The position numbers and the translations under genes are program-made. From contig JBPBQV010000030.1 in assembly GCA_050955045.1 (NCBI GenBank), positions 124,001 to 188,000 of the forward strand: a DNA stretch of 64,000 nucleotides, written 5' to 3'. The notes beneath the pieces are model-generated. The model was not told the origin of the DNA. It did no database searches and saw nothing but the letters and a program-made list of their open reading frames with translations. The DNA is from Mucilaginibacter_A sp050955045. Its GTDB lineage: Bacteria; Bacteroidota; Bacteroidia; Sphingobacteriales; Sphingobacteriaceae. Position 1 is the stretch's first letter, and each line of letters starts with the position of its first letter. This document shows, piece by piece, positions 25,035 to 34,262 of the stretch.

Positions 25035-27431
25035 TTACATCCTTCCTTCTTCACTTCCAGCACCAGTTTTACGATCTCTTGCAGTTTTAATTTTCATATT
25101 ACCAAATTTGTAAGTAAAGCTCAACGTAATGCGGCGACTTTCCCACTGGTTTTGCCAGGTAGTATTTACATTGTTATATTGCATTACTGCGCGGAAACGG
25201 CTAATGTTAAACATGTCGTGCCATTTTAAGCTGATGGTTGCGTTTTTGTTCCACAAGGTTTTGCTTCCGCCTAAATCCAACTGGTAGCTGGGCAAGGTTT
25301 TAAAAAGACCTTGTACATTGCGTGAACTGTAATCTCCGGAAAACTGAATTTTATAATTATTTGGCAGGATGAAATTTTGATTCGCATTTACGCTCCATCC
25401 AAAACGTGCGCTGCTGTAATCGCTCCCCTGAACTTGTGTTTGTATCTTATTGTAAGCTGCTTCTACGCTGGCATCCACATTCCACCATTTTTTAATAATG
25501 TTGAAACTTCCTGCTGATGAAGCACTTAAGCTATTTGTGCTACCCAGATTTTCATCGATGGTAGTGCTTACTTTAGTTTGATCATTTTGATAAATAATCG
25601 GATTGATTACGGCTGTTGCACGCAAATAATTCAAACTCAAAACCTGAAAACTTTTATAAGTGTAACTGAAACCAATAGATTGTGATAAAGATGGCTGCAA
25701 ATACGGATTGCCTTGACGTGCAGAATAAGGATCAGAATAAGCGATAAACGGATTTAAACTGCTGTAAGAAGGCCGTGAAATTCTCCTGCTAAAAGAAGCA
25801 TTGAACTGATGATCTTCACCTAATTTATAACTGGCAAAAGCTGTTGGAAAAAGTTGCCAGTAGCTGCGTTTTACCACATCGCCAGTGGTGATAGAATTTA
25901 CGGTAGAATTGGTTTGCTCAGCGCGCAATCCGACTTTTAAATCCAGTTTACCTAACGTTTTGCTCATGGTAAAATAAGCGGCATTGATGTTTTCCTGATA
26001 ACGAAAATCATTGCTTCGGCGCAAATCACGAATCCAGCCTGCTATTTTTAACGAATCAAACTGGCCATTACTTGCGGTGCTTACCCAACTGCTTTTCCAG
26101 CCTGCTTCTGCACGTAACGTTTTGCTTAATGGTTTTACATAATCTGCTTTTATGGCATAAATATCATAACCAATAGCGTTAGTGTTTCTTTGTAAAATCG
26201 GGTTTCCTGCGGATGCTCCGTTTGCCAGATAATAATTGTTGCTGAAGTTTTCGTTGCGGCCGCCTTTACTGGTAATGTAATCGGCATCAATGTTTAAACT
26301 TTGTCCGATGGTATCAATGTTGAACTTATAGTTCAGGTTCGCGTTGTATTTATGGTATTTGTTGGTTTGCGGATTAACCATTTCTACGCTGCTGATTTGC
26401 TGATCTGCGCCATTAAAAACAGCAGAATTACTGGTGGCAACGGTGTTATCCGGAGAAGAATAACCTTTTAGCAAAACGCCAACCGTATGTTTTTTGCTGA
26501 TAAAATAATCAGCACCAACAGTTGCATCTGCTACTTTTGTTTTTGGATGCCAGTAATTAACCAGGTTATATTGTTCGTTTTCTACTTTCCGGTTAATGGT
26601 TAAGCGATTGAAGGAATTGTAATAACCATCACTTATACGTGTAAAAAAGCTTAGTTTGCCGGTGTTATAGTTCAGGTTTAGTCCGGCATAAGCTTTTTCA
26701 TATTTGCCGTAACCTGCTAAGGCTGTTACCGTTCCGTTAAATCCTTGCAGTTTGTTTCTTTTTAAAATGATATTGATAACGCCAGCAGTTCCGGCAGCAT
26801 CAAAACTGGCCGGCGGATTGCTCATCAACTCAATTTTACTAACTGTATTTGCAGGCAAAGTTTTCAGATAATTGCTGAGTTCCAAACTGCTCATATAAGT
26901 CATTTTACCGTCTATCATCACGTTTACGCCGCCATTTCCGTGGAACAGAATGTTATCATCTTTATCCAAACGAATGCCCGGCGCTTTTTTCATCACATCC
27001 AAAGCATTGTCTCCGGCGGTGTTTAATTTCTCTACATTAACTACTAATCGGTCAGCTTTTTGCTCCAGTTGCGGCAACGTAGAACTTACAGTTACTTCTT
27101 TTAAGGTGTTTTTTTGCTCGTTCAAAACCAAAATCGGTAAGTTTAAATTCGTTCCGGTAAAATCAAAAGCTTTAGTGTAAGTTGTAGCAAAACCAACCAT
27201 TGCTGTTTTTACCACATATTTTCCAGAATTTATTTTTGAGAAAAGATACGCGCCATTTTCATCAGTTGCTTGTCCGTTTACTCGAGTCGAATCTGGCAAA
27301 CGCAACAACAAAACAGAAGCACCAATTAAAGGCTGCTGTTTTTGGTCGAGAATTTTTCCGGAGATGTTTCCGTTTTGGGCGAAAGCAATTCTGCAGATCA
27401 GTAAGAGTAAAAATGTGTAAAGCGTTTTCAT
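25035..27431 (-). CDS. TonB-dependent receptor-like outer-membrane barrel (OMP_b-brl_3)
   Basis: Outer-membrane beta-barrel protein of 798 residues from the ATG at 27431. A longer frame reaches 27545, but the chosen start gives a proper signal peptide (KTLYTFLLLLICRIAFAQ). Order: carboxypeptidase-regulatory-like domain (GNISGKILDQKQQPLIGASV), a plug-like region (DNALDVMKKAPGIRLDKDDN, VSKIELMSNPPASFDAAGTA) and a 14-stranded-type barrel with the family motif FNASFSRRISRPSYSSLNPF and a C-terminal FTYKFG strand. No SusD partner. It is divergent from a LytS/LytTR pair that may control it. Confidence 0.85.
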   Translation of the reverse strand: MKTLYTFLLLLICRIAFAQNGNISGKILDQKQQPLIGASVLLLRLPDSTRVNGQATDENGAYLFSKINSGKYVVKTAMVGFATTYTKAFDFTGTNLNLPILVLNEQKNTLKEVTVSSTLPQLEQKADRLVVNVEKLNTAGDNALDVMKKAPGIRLDKDDNILFHGNGGVNVMIDGKMTYMSSLELSNYLKTLPANTVSKIELMSNPPASFDAAGTAGVINIILKRNKLQGFNGTVTALAGYGKYEKAYAGLNLNYNTGKLSFFTRISDGYYNSFNRLTINRKVENEQYNLVNYWHPKTKVADATVGADYFISKKHTVGVLLKGYSSPDNTVATSNSAVFNGADQQISSVEMVNPQTNKYHKYNANLNYKFNIDTIGQSLNIDADYITSKGGRNENFSNNYYLANGASAGNPILQRNTNAIGYDIYAIKADYVKPLSKTLRAEAGWKSSWVSTASNGQFDSLKIAGWIRDLRRSNDFRYQENINAAYFTMSKTLGKLDLKVGLRAEQTNSTVNSITTGDVVKRSYWQLFPTAFASYKLGEDHQFNASFSRRISRPSYSSLNPFIAYSDPYSARQGNPYLQPSLSQSIGFSYTYKSFQVLSLNYLRATAVINPIIYQNDQTKVSTTIDENLGSTNSLSASSAGSFNIIKKWWNVDASVEAAYNKIQTQVQGSDYSSARFGWSVNANQNFILPNNYKIQFSGDYSSRNVQGLFKTLPSYQLDLGGSKTLWNKNATISLKWHDMFNISRFRAVMQYNNVNTTWQNQWESRRITLSFTYKFGNMKIKTARDRKTGAGSEEGRM
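25787..25804 (-). repeat. Dispersed repeat match inside the barrel gene
   Basis: CTGCTAAAAGAAGCATTG falls in frame at the family-conserved NASFSRRI segment, so here the match may come from protein conservation, not repeat spread. Confidence 0.4.
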
Positions 27432-27530
27432 ATTCGTTTGGGTTGATGCTTCAAAGGTGCAGCAACAGCCATCGCCCCGAAAAAATATGATACCAACGCC
27501 GCCAAATATTATCCGAAGCCAAAAAAACAT

Positions 27531-27546
27531 CGATAAAAGAAGCATT
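27531..27546 (-). repeat. Dispersed repeat upstream of the barrel gene
   Basis: CGATAAAAGAAGCATT, about 100 bases upstream of the barrel start and 88 upstream of the divergent kinase start. Confidence 0.65.
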
Positions 27547-27633
27547 GTCCTGATTTTGCTGGTTCGTATCGCAAAACAGGGCTTTGGGATAAAATTTTAA
27601 GCTGATACTTTATTTTGAATTACTTTTATCTTC

Positions 27634-28692
27634 ATGAAGAAAAAGGAAATCTACTATCATATTGCTGGCTGGTCGCTTTACCTGCTTTATATCATCATTG
27701 GTTACGCAATATATCACGTACCGTTTATGAAACAGATTTGGACGTACTCCATGACTTTCGTAAAAATGATTGAGTTTTATATTCTGTATTTATGGGTTTT
27801 GCCCAAGTTTTTAAATAAAGGAAAAATACCGCAACTCATTGGAGGAATTGTAGTTGCGATAGCTTGTTTTATTCTGATCCGGTTTTTACTGGAGGAAGTT
27901 GCTTTTGATTATTTTTTCCACTTCCATAATTACTTCGGATATACGGCTTTAAGTTACACACTTGATAATCTGTATTTCGGTTCTTCAGCAGTAGTATTAA
28001 GCATTGCGGTTTACAGCAGTTTTGATTCGTTGCGCATCGCACAGGAAAATAAATCTCTCCGCGAAGCAAAAACACAAGCCGAACTGGCTTTTCTCAAAAC
28101 CCAGATCAACCCGCATTTTTTGTATAATACGCTTAATTATATTTATTCGCTGGCTTATCCGGTTTCTGATAAACTGGCCGATGCGGTAATTAAATTGTCG
28201 CAATTGATGCGTTACATGTTAACCGAAAGTGCAAGTGCCGACGGAACAGTTGATCTGCAAAAAGAAGTGGATTATATTGAAAACTACATCAGCATTTACC
28301 AATTGCGTTTTGAAGAAGGTTTTTATGTTGATTTTAAAGCGGAAGGTAACATCGCCGGAAGACGTGTTGCCGCGTTAATGCTGATTCCTTTTGTAGAAAA
28401 TGCTTTTAAACATGGCGTGGTAAATGATCCAACCCGACCAATTCGCATCAACCTGAAGGTTACCGGCAACCGCTTGGATTTTACGGTGAGCAACAAAATT
28501 AACCGCAGTCAAAAAGATCATTCTACCGGCGTTGGTTTGGTTAATATTCGTCGAAGATTAGAACTGATTTATCCCAATAAAAGTGAATTACTGGTTTCAG
28601 AAAACGGACAAACGTATAAAGCGACATTGGTTATTGAACTGGAGGTTTCAGGTTCGAGGTCTGAGGCTTTGCATGTTGTACAAAAAGTTTAG
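27634..28692 (+). CDS. LytS/YehU-type sensor histidine kinase
   Basis: Membrane sensor kinase of 352 residues. Four transmembrane helices fill the first 130 residues (LYLLYIIIGYAIYHVPF, MIEFYILYLWVLPKFL, IGGIVVAIACFILIRFLL, SSAVVLSIAVYSSF). The His_kinase domain has the phosphoacceptor in FLKTQINPHFLYNTLNYI, and the ATPase domain has LIPFVENAFKHGVV and TGVGLVNIRRRLELIY. The last 15 residues (VSGSRSEALHVVQKV) are encoded by a GGTTT/GAGG-type repeat tract and look like a non-conserved tail. It is followed by its LytTR regulator after 57 bases. Confidence 0.9.
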   Translation: MKKKEIYYHIAGWSLYLLYIIIGYAIYHVPFMKQIWTYSMTFVKMIEFYILYLWVLPKFLNKGKIPQLIGGIVVAIACFILIRFLLEEVAFDYFFHFHNYFGYTALSYTLDNLYFGSSAVVLSIAVYSSFDSLRIAQENKSLREAKTQAELAFLKTQINPHFLYNTLNYIYSLAYPVSDKLADAVIKLSQLMRYMLTESASADGTVDLQKEVDYIENYISIYQLRFEEGFYVDFKAEGNIAGRRVAALMLIPFVENAFKHGVVNDPTRPIRINLKVTGNRLDFTVSNKINRSQKDHSTGVGLVNIRRRLELIYPNKSELLVSENGQTYKATLVIELEVSGSRSEALHVVQKV

Positions 28693-28720
28693 TTTAGCAT
28701 TCTATAATAATCTTTAAGCC

Positions 28721-28749
28721 TTCAACTCCCGTACCTCAAACCTCAAAAA
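28721..28749. repeat. CTCAAACC-type tract
   Basis: TTCAACTCCCGTACCTCAAA followed by CCTCAAAAA just before the regulator ATG. Related GGTTTGAGG tracts recur at 31511, 38719, 50924 and 53895. Confidence 0.45.
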
Positions 28750-29502
28750 ATGATCCGTTGCCTTGCCGTTGATGACGAAGCTTACGCTACCAAAATTATT
28801 GCTGATTACATCGGTAAAATTCCGTTTTTAGAATTGGTTGGCACTACAACCAGCGCCATCACCGCGTTAACGCAAGTGCAGCAAGGCGATATTGATCTGG
28901 TTTTTCTGGACATCCAAATGCCGGATTTAACCGGAATCCAGTTTCTGAAATTATGTGGCAGCAAATGCAAAGTAATTTTAACAACTGCTTACCCGGAATA
29001 TGCGCTGGATGGCTACGAACACGATGTAATTGATTATCTGTTGAAACCAATTGCTTTTGATCGTTTTTTAAAAGCAGCCAACAAAGCACACGCCCAAATT
29101 ATGCCGGTAAAAACAGCATCGGCAACAATTCCTTCAACCCAAAATATAGAGAATTTAACTACTCCAGCTGCATCTCCGCAAGAATACATGTTTATCAAAG
29201 GCGAAAGCAAAAACAAGTTTTTAAAGGTAAATTACGATGATATTCTGTACATCGAAGGCTTAAAAAACTATGTTTCGCTTTTTACAGCCGATCAGCGCAT
29301 GGTTACTTACCAAACGCTGCGCGATCTGGAAACGCAATTGCCGCAGCCGCCTTTTTACCGCGTACATAAATCGTATATTATTTCGGTAGATAAAATCAGG
29401 CTGGTAGATGGCAACCAGGTTTACATCGGCGAGCTAAGCATCCCGATAGGAGAAACTTACCGCGACGGTTTTTTAAACCTGATTCGGGATAATGAAGGTT
29501 GA
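28750..29502 (+). CDS. LytTR-family response regulator
   Basis: Response regulator of 250 residues. The receiver domain (1-120) has the phosphoacceptor in DLVFLDIQMPDLTGIQ, with DDE at the start and LLKPIAF after it. The LytTR domain (about 145-245) includes FIKGESKNKFLKVNYDDILY, YRVHKSYIISVDKI and LSIPIGETYRDGF. It is paired with the upstream LytS-type kinase and is probably transcribed with it. The divergent outer-membrane barrel gene is the nearest candidate target, by position only. Confidence 0.9.
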   Translation: MIRCLAVDDEAYATKIIADYIGKIPFLELVGTTTSAITALTQVQQGDIDLVFLDIQMPDLTGIQFLKLCGSKCKVILTTAYPEYALDGYEHDVIDYLLKPIAFDRFLKAANKAHAQIMPVKTASATIPSTQNIENLTTPAASPQEYMFIKGESKNKFLKVNYDDILYIEGLKNYVSLFTADQRMVTYQTLRDLETQLPQPPFYRVHKSYIISVDKIRLVDGNQVYIGELSIPIGETYRDGFLNLIRDNEG

Positions 29503-29602
29503 GGATTTTTTGCTTGTAAAAGAAGTATGTAAATTCTAAATCTAACAAACCAGCTTTTTAATCATTTATCATTACCTTAGGTATAATCCAACATCTTGAT
29601 AA

Positions 29603-30841
29603 ATGCTAACATTAACTCAAACACAACAATACATAGATACAGAAGCTAATTATGGGGCGCACAATTATCATCCGCTGCCGGTAGTATTGAATCGTGCTTT
29701 AGGCGTTTACATGTGGGATGTGGAGGGCAAACGTTATTACGATTTCCTTTCTGCTTACAGTGCTGTTAATCAGGGCCATTGTCATCCACGGATTATTGAA
29801 GCACTTGTTAACCAAGCACAAAAGTTAACACTTACTTCCAGAGCTTTTTACAACGATCAGTTAGGTAAAGCGGAAGAATATGTTTGTGCTTTATTTAATT
29901 ATGATAAAGCATTGTTTATGAATTCTGGTGCAGAGGCGGTGGAAACTGCTGTTAAACTGGCCAGAAAATGGGCTTATCAGCGTAAAGGAATCAAAAATAA
30001 TCAGGCTGAAATTGTAGTGGCAGCAGGTAATTTCCATGGACGCACAACCGGTATTATTTCTTTTTCTGATAGTCCGGAATCGAAAAATGAATTCGGGCCT
30101 TATCTGCCGGGTTTTACCATGATTCCGTATAATGATATAATTGCACTCGAAAATTCATTCCAAAATAACCCGAATATCTGTGCTTTTTTGGTAGAACCAA
30201 TTCAGGGAGAAGCTGGTGTAATTGTTCCGGATGATGGTTACTTAAGTGCTGTGCAATCTTTATGCAAAAAATATAATGTTTTGCTGCTGGTAGATGAAAT
30301 ACAAACCGGTATTGGCCGTACAGGTAAAATTTTAGCAAGTAATTATGATGATGTACATGCTGATGTGTTAATTATTGGTAAAGCAATGGCGGGTGGCGTG
30401 CTTCCGGTATCTGCTGTTTTGGCTGATGATAAAGTGATGCTGTGCATTCAGCCGGGAGAGCATGGTTCTACTTTTGGCGGTAACCCGCTGGCTGCAGCCG
30501 TAACTGTTGCTGCTTTACAAGTTATAACGGACGAAAATCTGGCAGAAAATGCTTTTGATTTGGGCTTTGTTTTCAGAAGACGTATGCAAGATCTGCAAGA
30601 AAAGTTTCCTGATATTATTAAAGAAGTAAGAGGTAAAGGTTTGTTAAATGCAATAGATATTGCTCCTGATTCTTCGTTTACGGCTTGGGAACTTTGTTTA
30701 GCTTTAAAAGATAATGGCCTACTGGCCAAACCTACACACGGGCATACCATCCGGTTTTCTCCGCCATTGGTAATTACAGCTGCGGAAATGGCTGATTGCT
30801 GTACCATTATTGAAAAAACATTGGCACAAATAGTAATTTGA
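29603..30841 (+). CDS. rocD: Ornithine aminotransferase
   Basis: PLP-dependent class III aminotransferase of 412 residues that converts ornithine and 2-oxoglutarate to glutamate-5-semialdehyde and glutamate in arginine/proline metabolism. Family marks include the start EANYGAHNYHPLPVVL, LSAYSAVNQGHCHP, LFMNSGAEAVETAVKLARKW, D231 in LLVDEIQTGIGRTG and the PLP lysine K260 in IIGKAMAGG. The N-terminus with YGAHNYHPL is typical of ornithine, not acetylornithine, enzymes. It is monocistronic and followed by a bidirectional terminator. Confidence 0.92.
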   Translation: MLTLTQTQQYIDTEANYGAHNYHPLPVVLNRALGVYMWDVEGKRYYDFLSAYSAVNQGHCHPRIIEALVNQAQKLTLTSRAFYNDQLGKAEEYVCALFNYDKALFMNSGAEAVETAVKLARKWAYQRKGIKNNQAEIVVAAGNFHGRTTGIISFSDSPESKNEFGPYLPGFTMIPYNDIIALENSFQNNPNICAFLVEPIQGEAGVIVPDDGYLSAVQSLCKKYNVLLLVDEIQTGIGRTGKILASNYDDVHADVLIIGKAMAGGVLPVSAVLADDKVMLCIQPGEHGSTFGGNPLAAAVTVAALQVITDENLAENAFDLGFVFRRRMQDLQEKFPDIIKEVRGKGLLNAIDIAPDSSFTAWELCLALKDNGLLAKPTHGHTIRFSPPLVITAAEMADCCTIIEKTLAQIVI

Positions 30842-30978
30842 TTGCTGGAAATACTTTTTTTATAGTCTGTTTTTATGAGTGAAAATTTTTTTCGAAGGTT
30901 GTAAAGAGAAAAAGTTAAGAGATTATCTTATTTGCAGATACCATTAAAAACGGAAGAATTAACTTAATATTAATTCAC

Positions 30979-31019
30979 AAAAAAAAGCTGTTTCCAATTA
31001 AGGAAACAGCCTTTTTTTA
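30979..31019. terminator. Bidirectional intrinsic terminator
   Basis: Stem GCTGTTTCC (30987-30995) and GGAAACAGC (31002-31010), flanked by A8 on the left and CTTTTTTT on the right. It serves rocD on the plus strand and the DUF2892-like gene on the minus strand. Confidence 0.85.
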
Positions 31020-31032
31020 TTTTTTGAAGCAG

Positions 31033-31428
31033 TTACAACTGCGGAACTGAAGTTGATGGATAAGCAGGAATGATTGAAGAAGTTGTGGTATCTGTTTCAT
31101 CCAAATCGTCAATTATTTTTTTGATCGAACAATTTCCGGTAATGCCACGGTGTAACAAAGCTGCACCAATTCCTACTTCTGTTAAAGCTAAAACAGGAGA
31201 AGAAAACAAATTGGTAACACCTTTAAAGAAAACATAAGCACCTGTTCCAATAGAAATTATACGATCGGTTTTGCCAACATTAGCGCTCGGATTGTATGGT
31301 AATAAAGTTTCTTTTATTGCAGTTGTTGCATTTTTAAGCTCATCGTTAATCGGTGACATGTTTTCTTTTACAGTATTCACCGTTTCTTTAACGGTATCCG
31401 TTACTTTTTTTATCTCGTCGTTAATCAT
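31033..31428 (-). CDS. DUF2892-like small membrane protein
   Basis: Protein of 131 residues. A charged, threonine-rich helical N-terminus (KKVTDTVKETVNTVKENM) could form a coiled coil or amphipathic helix. Residues 50-105 (GKTDRIISIGTGAYVFFKG, LTEVGIGAALLHRGITGNC) match the DUF2892 two-helix membrane module found alone or at the end of some rhodaneses. The C-terminus is serine/threonine/proline-rich. It is a single gene between rocD and lutABC. Function is unknown. Confidence 0.65.
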   Translation of the reverse strand: MINDEIKKVTDTVKETVNTVKENMSPINDELKNATTAIKETLLPYNPSANVGKTDRIISIGTGAYVFFKGVTNLFSSPVLALTEVGIGAALLHRGITGNCSIKKIIDDLDETDTTTSSIIPAYPSTSVPQL

Positions 31429-31510
31429 AATAATGGTTTTTTAATGATGATGTTCAGGAAGCATAACAGCAAGATGCTTAACGGGTTTTATAAAAAGAAA
31501 AATAGTTAGC

Positions 31511-31560
31511 AAGGTTTGAGGTACAAGGTGTGAGGTTTGAGCCGCGCATCTCAAACCTAA
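31511..31560. repeat. GGTTTGAGG/CTCAAACC tract
   Basis: AGGTTTGAGGTACAAGG, GTGAGGTTTGAG and ATCTCAAACCT form a small inverted tract that reaches into the lutC stop codon. Confidence 0.5.
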
Positions 31561-32153
31561 TTCATAACAAACACCGTCATGCTTCTTGGTCCATGTGCGC
31601 CCAGCACCAAAGATTGCTCAATATCAGCAGTTTTGGATGGCCCGGCAATAAATGCAGCAAAACCATAATCTACCAAACCAATCCGATCATAAGCCTGGTG
31701 CATCGTTGGTAAAATATCAGCAGCATTTAAAACTACTGCTAAATGCTGACAGATAAACGGCGCGGCGCGTTGCTGCATTAAATCTTCGGTTACCCAAACT
31801 GCGCTATTTTCGGCCACGCCAAAATGGGCAGCCATAATCAACAGTTCAATGTTTTCTAAAGAATGCGGATCAGGATTCTGGCTGAGGTTGATTTCTGCAA
31901 TATCGGCAAGTTCTGGTATCGTGGTTGCAATCCGTCCTTCCCGAAACTGTTCTGTAATGATTGCTTTTACTTCTTCCAAATCCTTCACCATAAAAACATT
32001 ACTACCAATTGTGGTTGCTGTGGAATGAAATTTTTGCAGGATAAAAGAAGCATCCAATTCTTCCGGATTAAAAACAGGAATGTCCGGAAATGGAATAAAA
32101 TCCGGCTTTGCTATTTTTACGGCAGATAAAATCCGGTCGCGGCTATTTTCCAT
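31557..32153 (-). CDS. lutC: LutC/YkgG-family lactate utilization protein (LUD domain)
   Basis: LUD-domain protein of 198 residues from the ATG at 32153. The frame runs to 32183, but the start MENSRDRIL fits homologues and overlaps the lutB stop by 11 bases. Typical LUD features are VWVTEDLMQQRAAPFICQHL and the end FIAGPSKTADIEQSLVLGAHGPRSM. LutC works with the iron-sulfur proteins LutA and LutB to oxidise L-lactate to pyruvate at the membrane. A match to the dispersed repeat lies in frame at 32039-32055 (codons for DASFIL). Confidence 0.88.
   Translation of the reverse strand: MENSRDRILSAVKIAKPDFIPFPDIPVFNPEELDASFILQKFHSTATTIGSNVFMVKDLEEVKAIITEQFREGRIATTIPELADIAEINLSQNPDPHSLENIELLIMAAHFGVAENSAVWVTEDLMQQRAAPFICQHLAVVLNAADILPTMHQAYDRIGLVDYGFAAFIAGPSKTADIEQSLVLGAHGPRSMTVFVMN
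32039..32055 (-). repeat. Dispersed repeat inside lutC
   Basis: GGATAAAAGAAGCATCC in frame in a poorly conserved N-terminal part of LutC. Confidence 0.55.
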
Positions 32154-33525
32154 TATTTCTGTTTTTTGCGTACCATTCGCCAAAAGATTCTTTCGGTGGA
32201 GCAGGCATTTCGCGCTGTTTGTACCACGGATTTAACGGATTACTAACGGCAAAAGGAGCATATTTCATTACTAAACGACCGATTTTTCCTGCAGTTTTAA
32301 AAAATCCGGGCGATGATAAAGTTAAGGTCATCGCTTGCATTCCAATCTTTTTGGTTGTGCCAACGTAACCTTCTTTCACTAAAACCTGTCGCCATTTATA
32401 CAATTGTTCGTGGATATTAATCTTCACCGGACAAACATTGGAACACGAACCGCAAAGTGTAGAAGCAAAAGGCAAATCAGCAAATTTGCGCATATCCAGG
32501 TTTGGGGCCAAGATAGAACCAATCGGACCGGCAATGGCCGTATGATAACTGTGGCCGCCGCTGCGGCGATAAACCGGACAAGTATTCATGCAAGCTGCAC
32601 AACGAATACACTTTAAAGAATTACGGAAATCTTTTCGGCCCAACTGCACCGTACGTTGGTTATCCACCAAGATAATGTGCATTACCTGCCCGGCACGCGG
32701 TTTTTTAAAATGACTGGAATAAGTAGTAATTGGTTGGCCGGTTGCACTTCGCGTAAGCAAACGTAAAAATACGCTAAGATGCTTCCTTTGCGGGATAATT
32801 TTCTCGATGCCCATACTGGCAATATGAATATCAGCGAGATGTGCGCCCATATCTGCGTTGCCTTCATTCGTACAAACCACAAATTCGCCGGTTTCTGCTA
32901 TCGCGAAGTTAACGCCGGTTAAAGCAGCTTTTCTGGTCAGAAAAGTTTCACGCAGATGCTGCCGGGCAGTTTCTGTTAAAAACTGCGGATCAGCATTTCC
33001 CTTTGGCGTTCCTAAATGTTTGTGGAAGAGTTCACCAATTTCTTCTTTCTTTTTGTGGATACAAGGCAAAACGATATGACTTGGCGGTTCATCAGCCAGT
33101 TGGACAATACGTTCGCCCAAATCAGAATCAATTACTTCGATGCCATGCTTGCTTAAAAAATCGTTTAAATGGCATTCTTCCGTCAGCATCGATTTACTTT
33201 TTACCATCCGGTTGATGCCATGTTTGGTTAAAAGCGAATGCACGATCTGGTTATGTTCTTCCGCATCAGCTGCCCAATGTACGGTTACGCCGTTTGCTTG
33301 CGCCTGTGCTTCAAACTGAATCAAGTAGTTATCCAGATTACTTAAAACGTTGTTTTTTATTTGAGAAGCTGTTTCACGCAGTAATTCCCATTCCGGAATT
33401 TGGTGTACGGCTTTATCGCGTTTTTGCCGAACCCACCAAAGCGTTTCGTCGTGCCAGTTTACGCGCTCTTCATCTTTGTTAAAAACTTCTGCCAGTTCGG
33501 CGTGGTCTTGGTCTTCACTCATCAT
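32143..33525 (-). CDS. lutB: LutB/YkgF-family iron-sulfur lactate utilization protein
   Basis: Iron-sulfur and LUD-domain protein of 460 residues from the ATG at 33525, which overlaps the lutA stop as ATGA. A longer frame reaching 33738 has no family similarity. The LUD-like N-terminal two thirds (MLTEECHLNDFLSKHGIEVI, HLRETFLTRKAALTGVNFAI) are followed by two 4Fe-4S ferredoxin motifs, CIRCAACMNTCPVYR and CGSCSNVCPVKINIHEQL. It acts with LutA and LutC in L-lactate oxidation. Its stop overlaps lutC. Confidence 0.9.
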   Translation of the reverse strand: MMSEDQDHAELAEVFNKDEERVNWHDETLWWVRQKRDKAVHQIPEWELLRETASQIKNNVLSNLDNYLIQFEAQAQANGVTVHWAADAEEHNQIVHSLLTKHGINRMVKSKSMLTEECHLNDFLSKHGIEVIDSDLGERIVQLADEPPSHIVLPCIHKKKEEIGELFHKHLGTPKGNADPQFLTETARQHLRETFLTRKAALTGVNFAIAETGEFVVCTNEGNADMGAHLADIHIASMGIEKIIPQRKHLSVFLRLLTRSATGQPITTYSSHFKKPRAGQVMHIILVDNQRTVQLGRKDFRNSLKCIRCAACMNTCPVYRRSGGHSYHTAIAGPIGSILAPNLDMRKFADLPFASTLCGSCSNVCPVKINIHEQLYKWRQVLVKEGYVGTTKKIGMQAMTLTLSSPGFFKTAGKIGRLVMKYAPFAVSNPLNPWYKQREMPAPPKESFGEWYAKNRNNGK

Positions 33526-34262
33526 ACGCGTTCGGCGTTTAAAATTTCTGCAATGTGTACTACTTTGGTTTTGCTGCCTTGCCGGCGTAAAATGCCTTCC
33601 ATATGCATCAAACAGCTCATGTCGGCTCCGGTAATGTATTCTGCACCATGACTTAAATGATCTGCAACCCGATCTTTCCCCATTTTTACCGAAACAGCTT
33701 CTTCTACCACACAAAAAGTTCCGCCAAAACCGCAGCATTCATCTTTACGGTCAAGCGGAATAATTTCAAGTTCCTTCACCATATTTAACAATTGCAATGG
33801 CTTGGAAAAATCGGGTTCAACCAATTCCGTCATCTGCGAAAGCTTTAAGCCGCGCTGCCCGTGGCAACTTTGGTGTACGCCAACTTTGTAAGGAAAATGC
33901 GCATTCAAATTTTCAACCTTTAATATATCAGTCAAAAACTCTACTAATTCGTAAATTTTATGGCTAACTGATGCTGCTTTTACCGGCTCTTTTTCTGATT
34001 TGATGTGCTCTTTGATGTGCAGCACGCAACTTCCCGAAGGGCAAACAATATAATCGTACTCAGCAAAATCTTTAATAATCAAATCGTTACAGCCCTGCGT
34101 TAAATGCTCGAAACCAGAGTTAGCCATCGGTTGGCCGCAGCAGGTTTGGTTTGGTGGAAAAGCTACATCAACGCCCAGTTTTTCCAGTAATTGCAGCGTA
34201 GCAATGGCCGCGCCCGGATAAAACTGGTTTACGTAGCAAGGTACAAAAAGTCCTACAGTCAT
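33522..34262 (-). CDS. lutA: LutA/YkgE-family cysteine-rich lactate utilization protein
   Basis: Heterodisulfide-reductase-like protein of 246 residues. Two CCG domains are visible: NQTCCGQPMANSGF near residue 37 and DECCGFGGTFCVVEE near 182, with supporting cysteines CPSGSC and HQSCHGQRGL. These bind iron-sulfur clusters in the LutABC lactate oxidation complex. It is the first gene of a tightly overlapped lutABC operon read on the minus strand. TACCTTTA about 65 bases upstream resembles a -7 element, weakly. Confidence 0.9.
   Translation of the reverse strand: MTVGLFVPCYVNQFYPGAAIATLQLLEKLGVDVAFPPNQTCCGQPMANSGFEHLTQGCNDLIIKDFAEYDYIVCPSGSCVLHIKEHIKSEKEPVKAASVSHKIYELVEFLTDILKVENLNAHFPYKVGVHQSCHGQRGLKLSQMTELVEPDFSKPLQLLNMVKELEIIPLDRKDECCGFGGTFCVVEEAVSVKMGKDRVADHLSHGAEYITGADMSCLMHMEGILRRQGSKTKVVHIAEILNAERV

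Noticed and set aside
25787..25804. Motif copy in the outer-membrane barrel gene as proof of repeat invasion
   Set aside because: The encoded NASFSRRI segment is a conserved family motif, so this match may be coincidental; it is listed only with low confidence.
33526..33738. N-terminal extension of lutB
   Set aside because: These 71 codons are the shadow of the lutA frame, rich in Arg and Cys with no LutB similarity; the ATGA overlap marks the true start.
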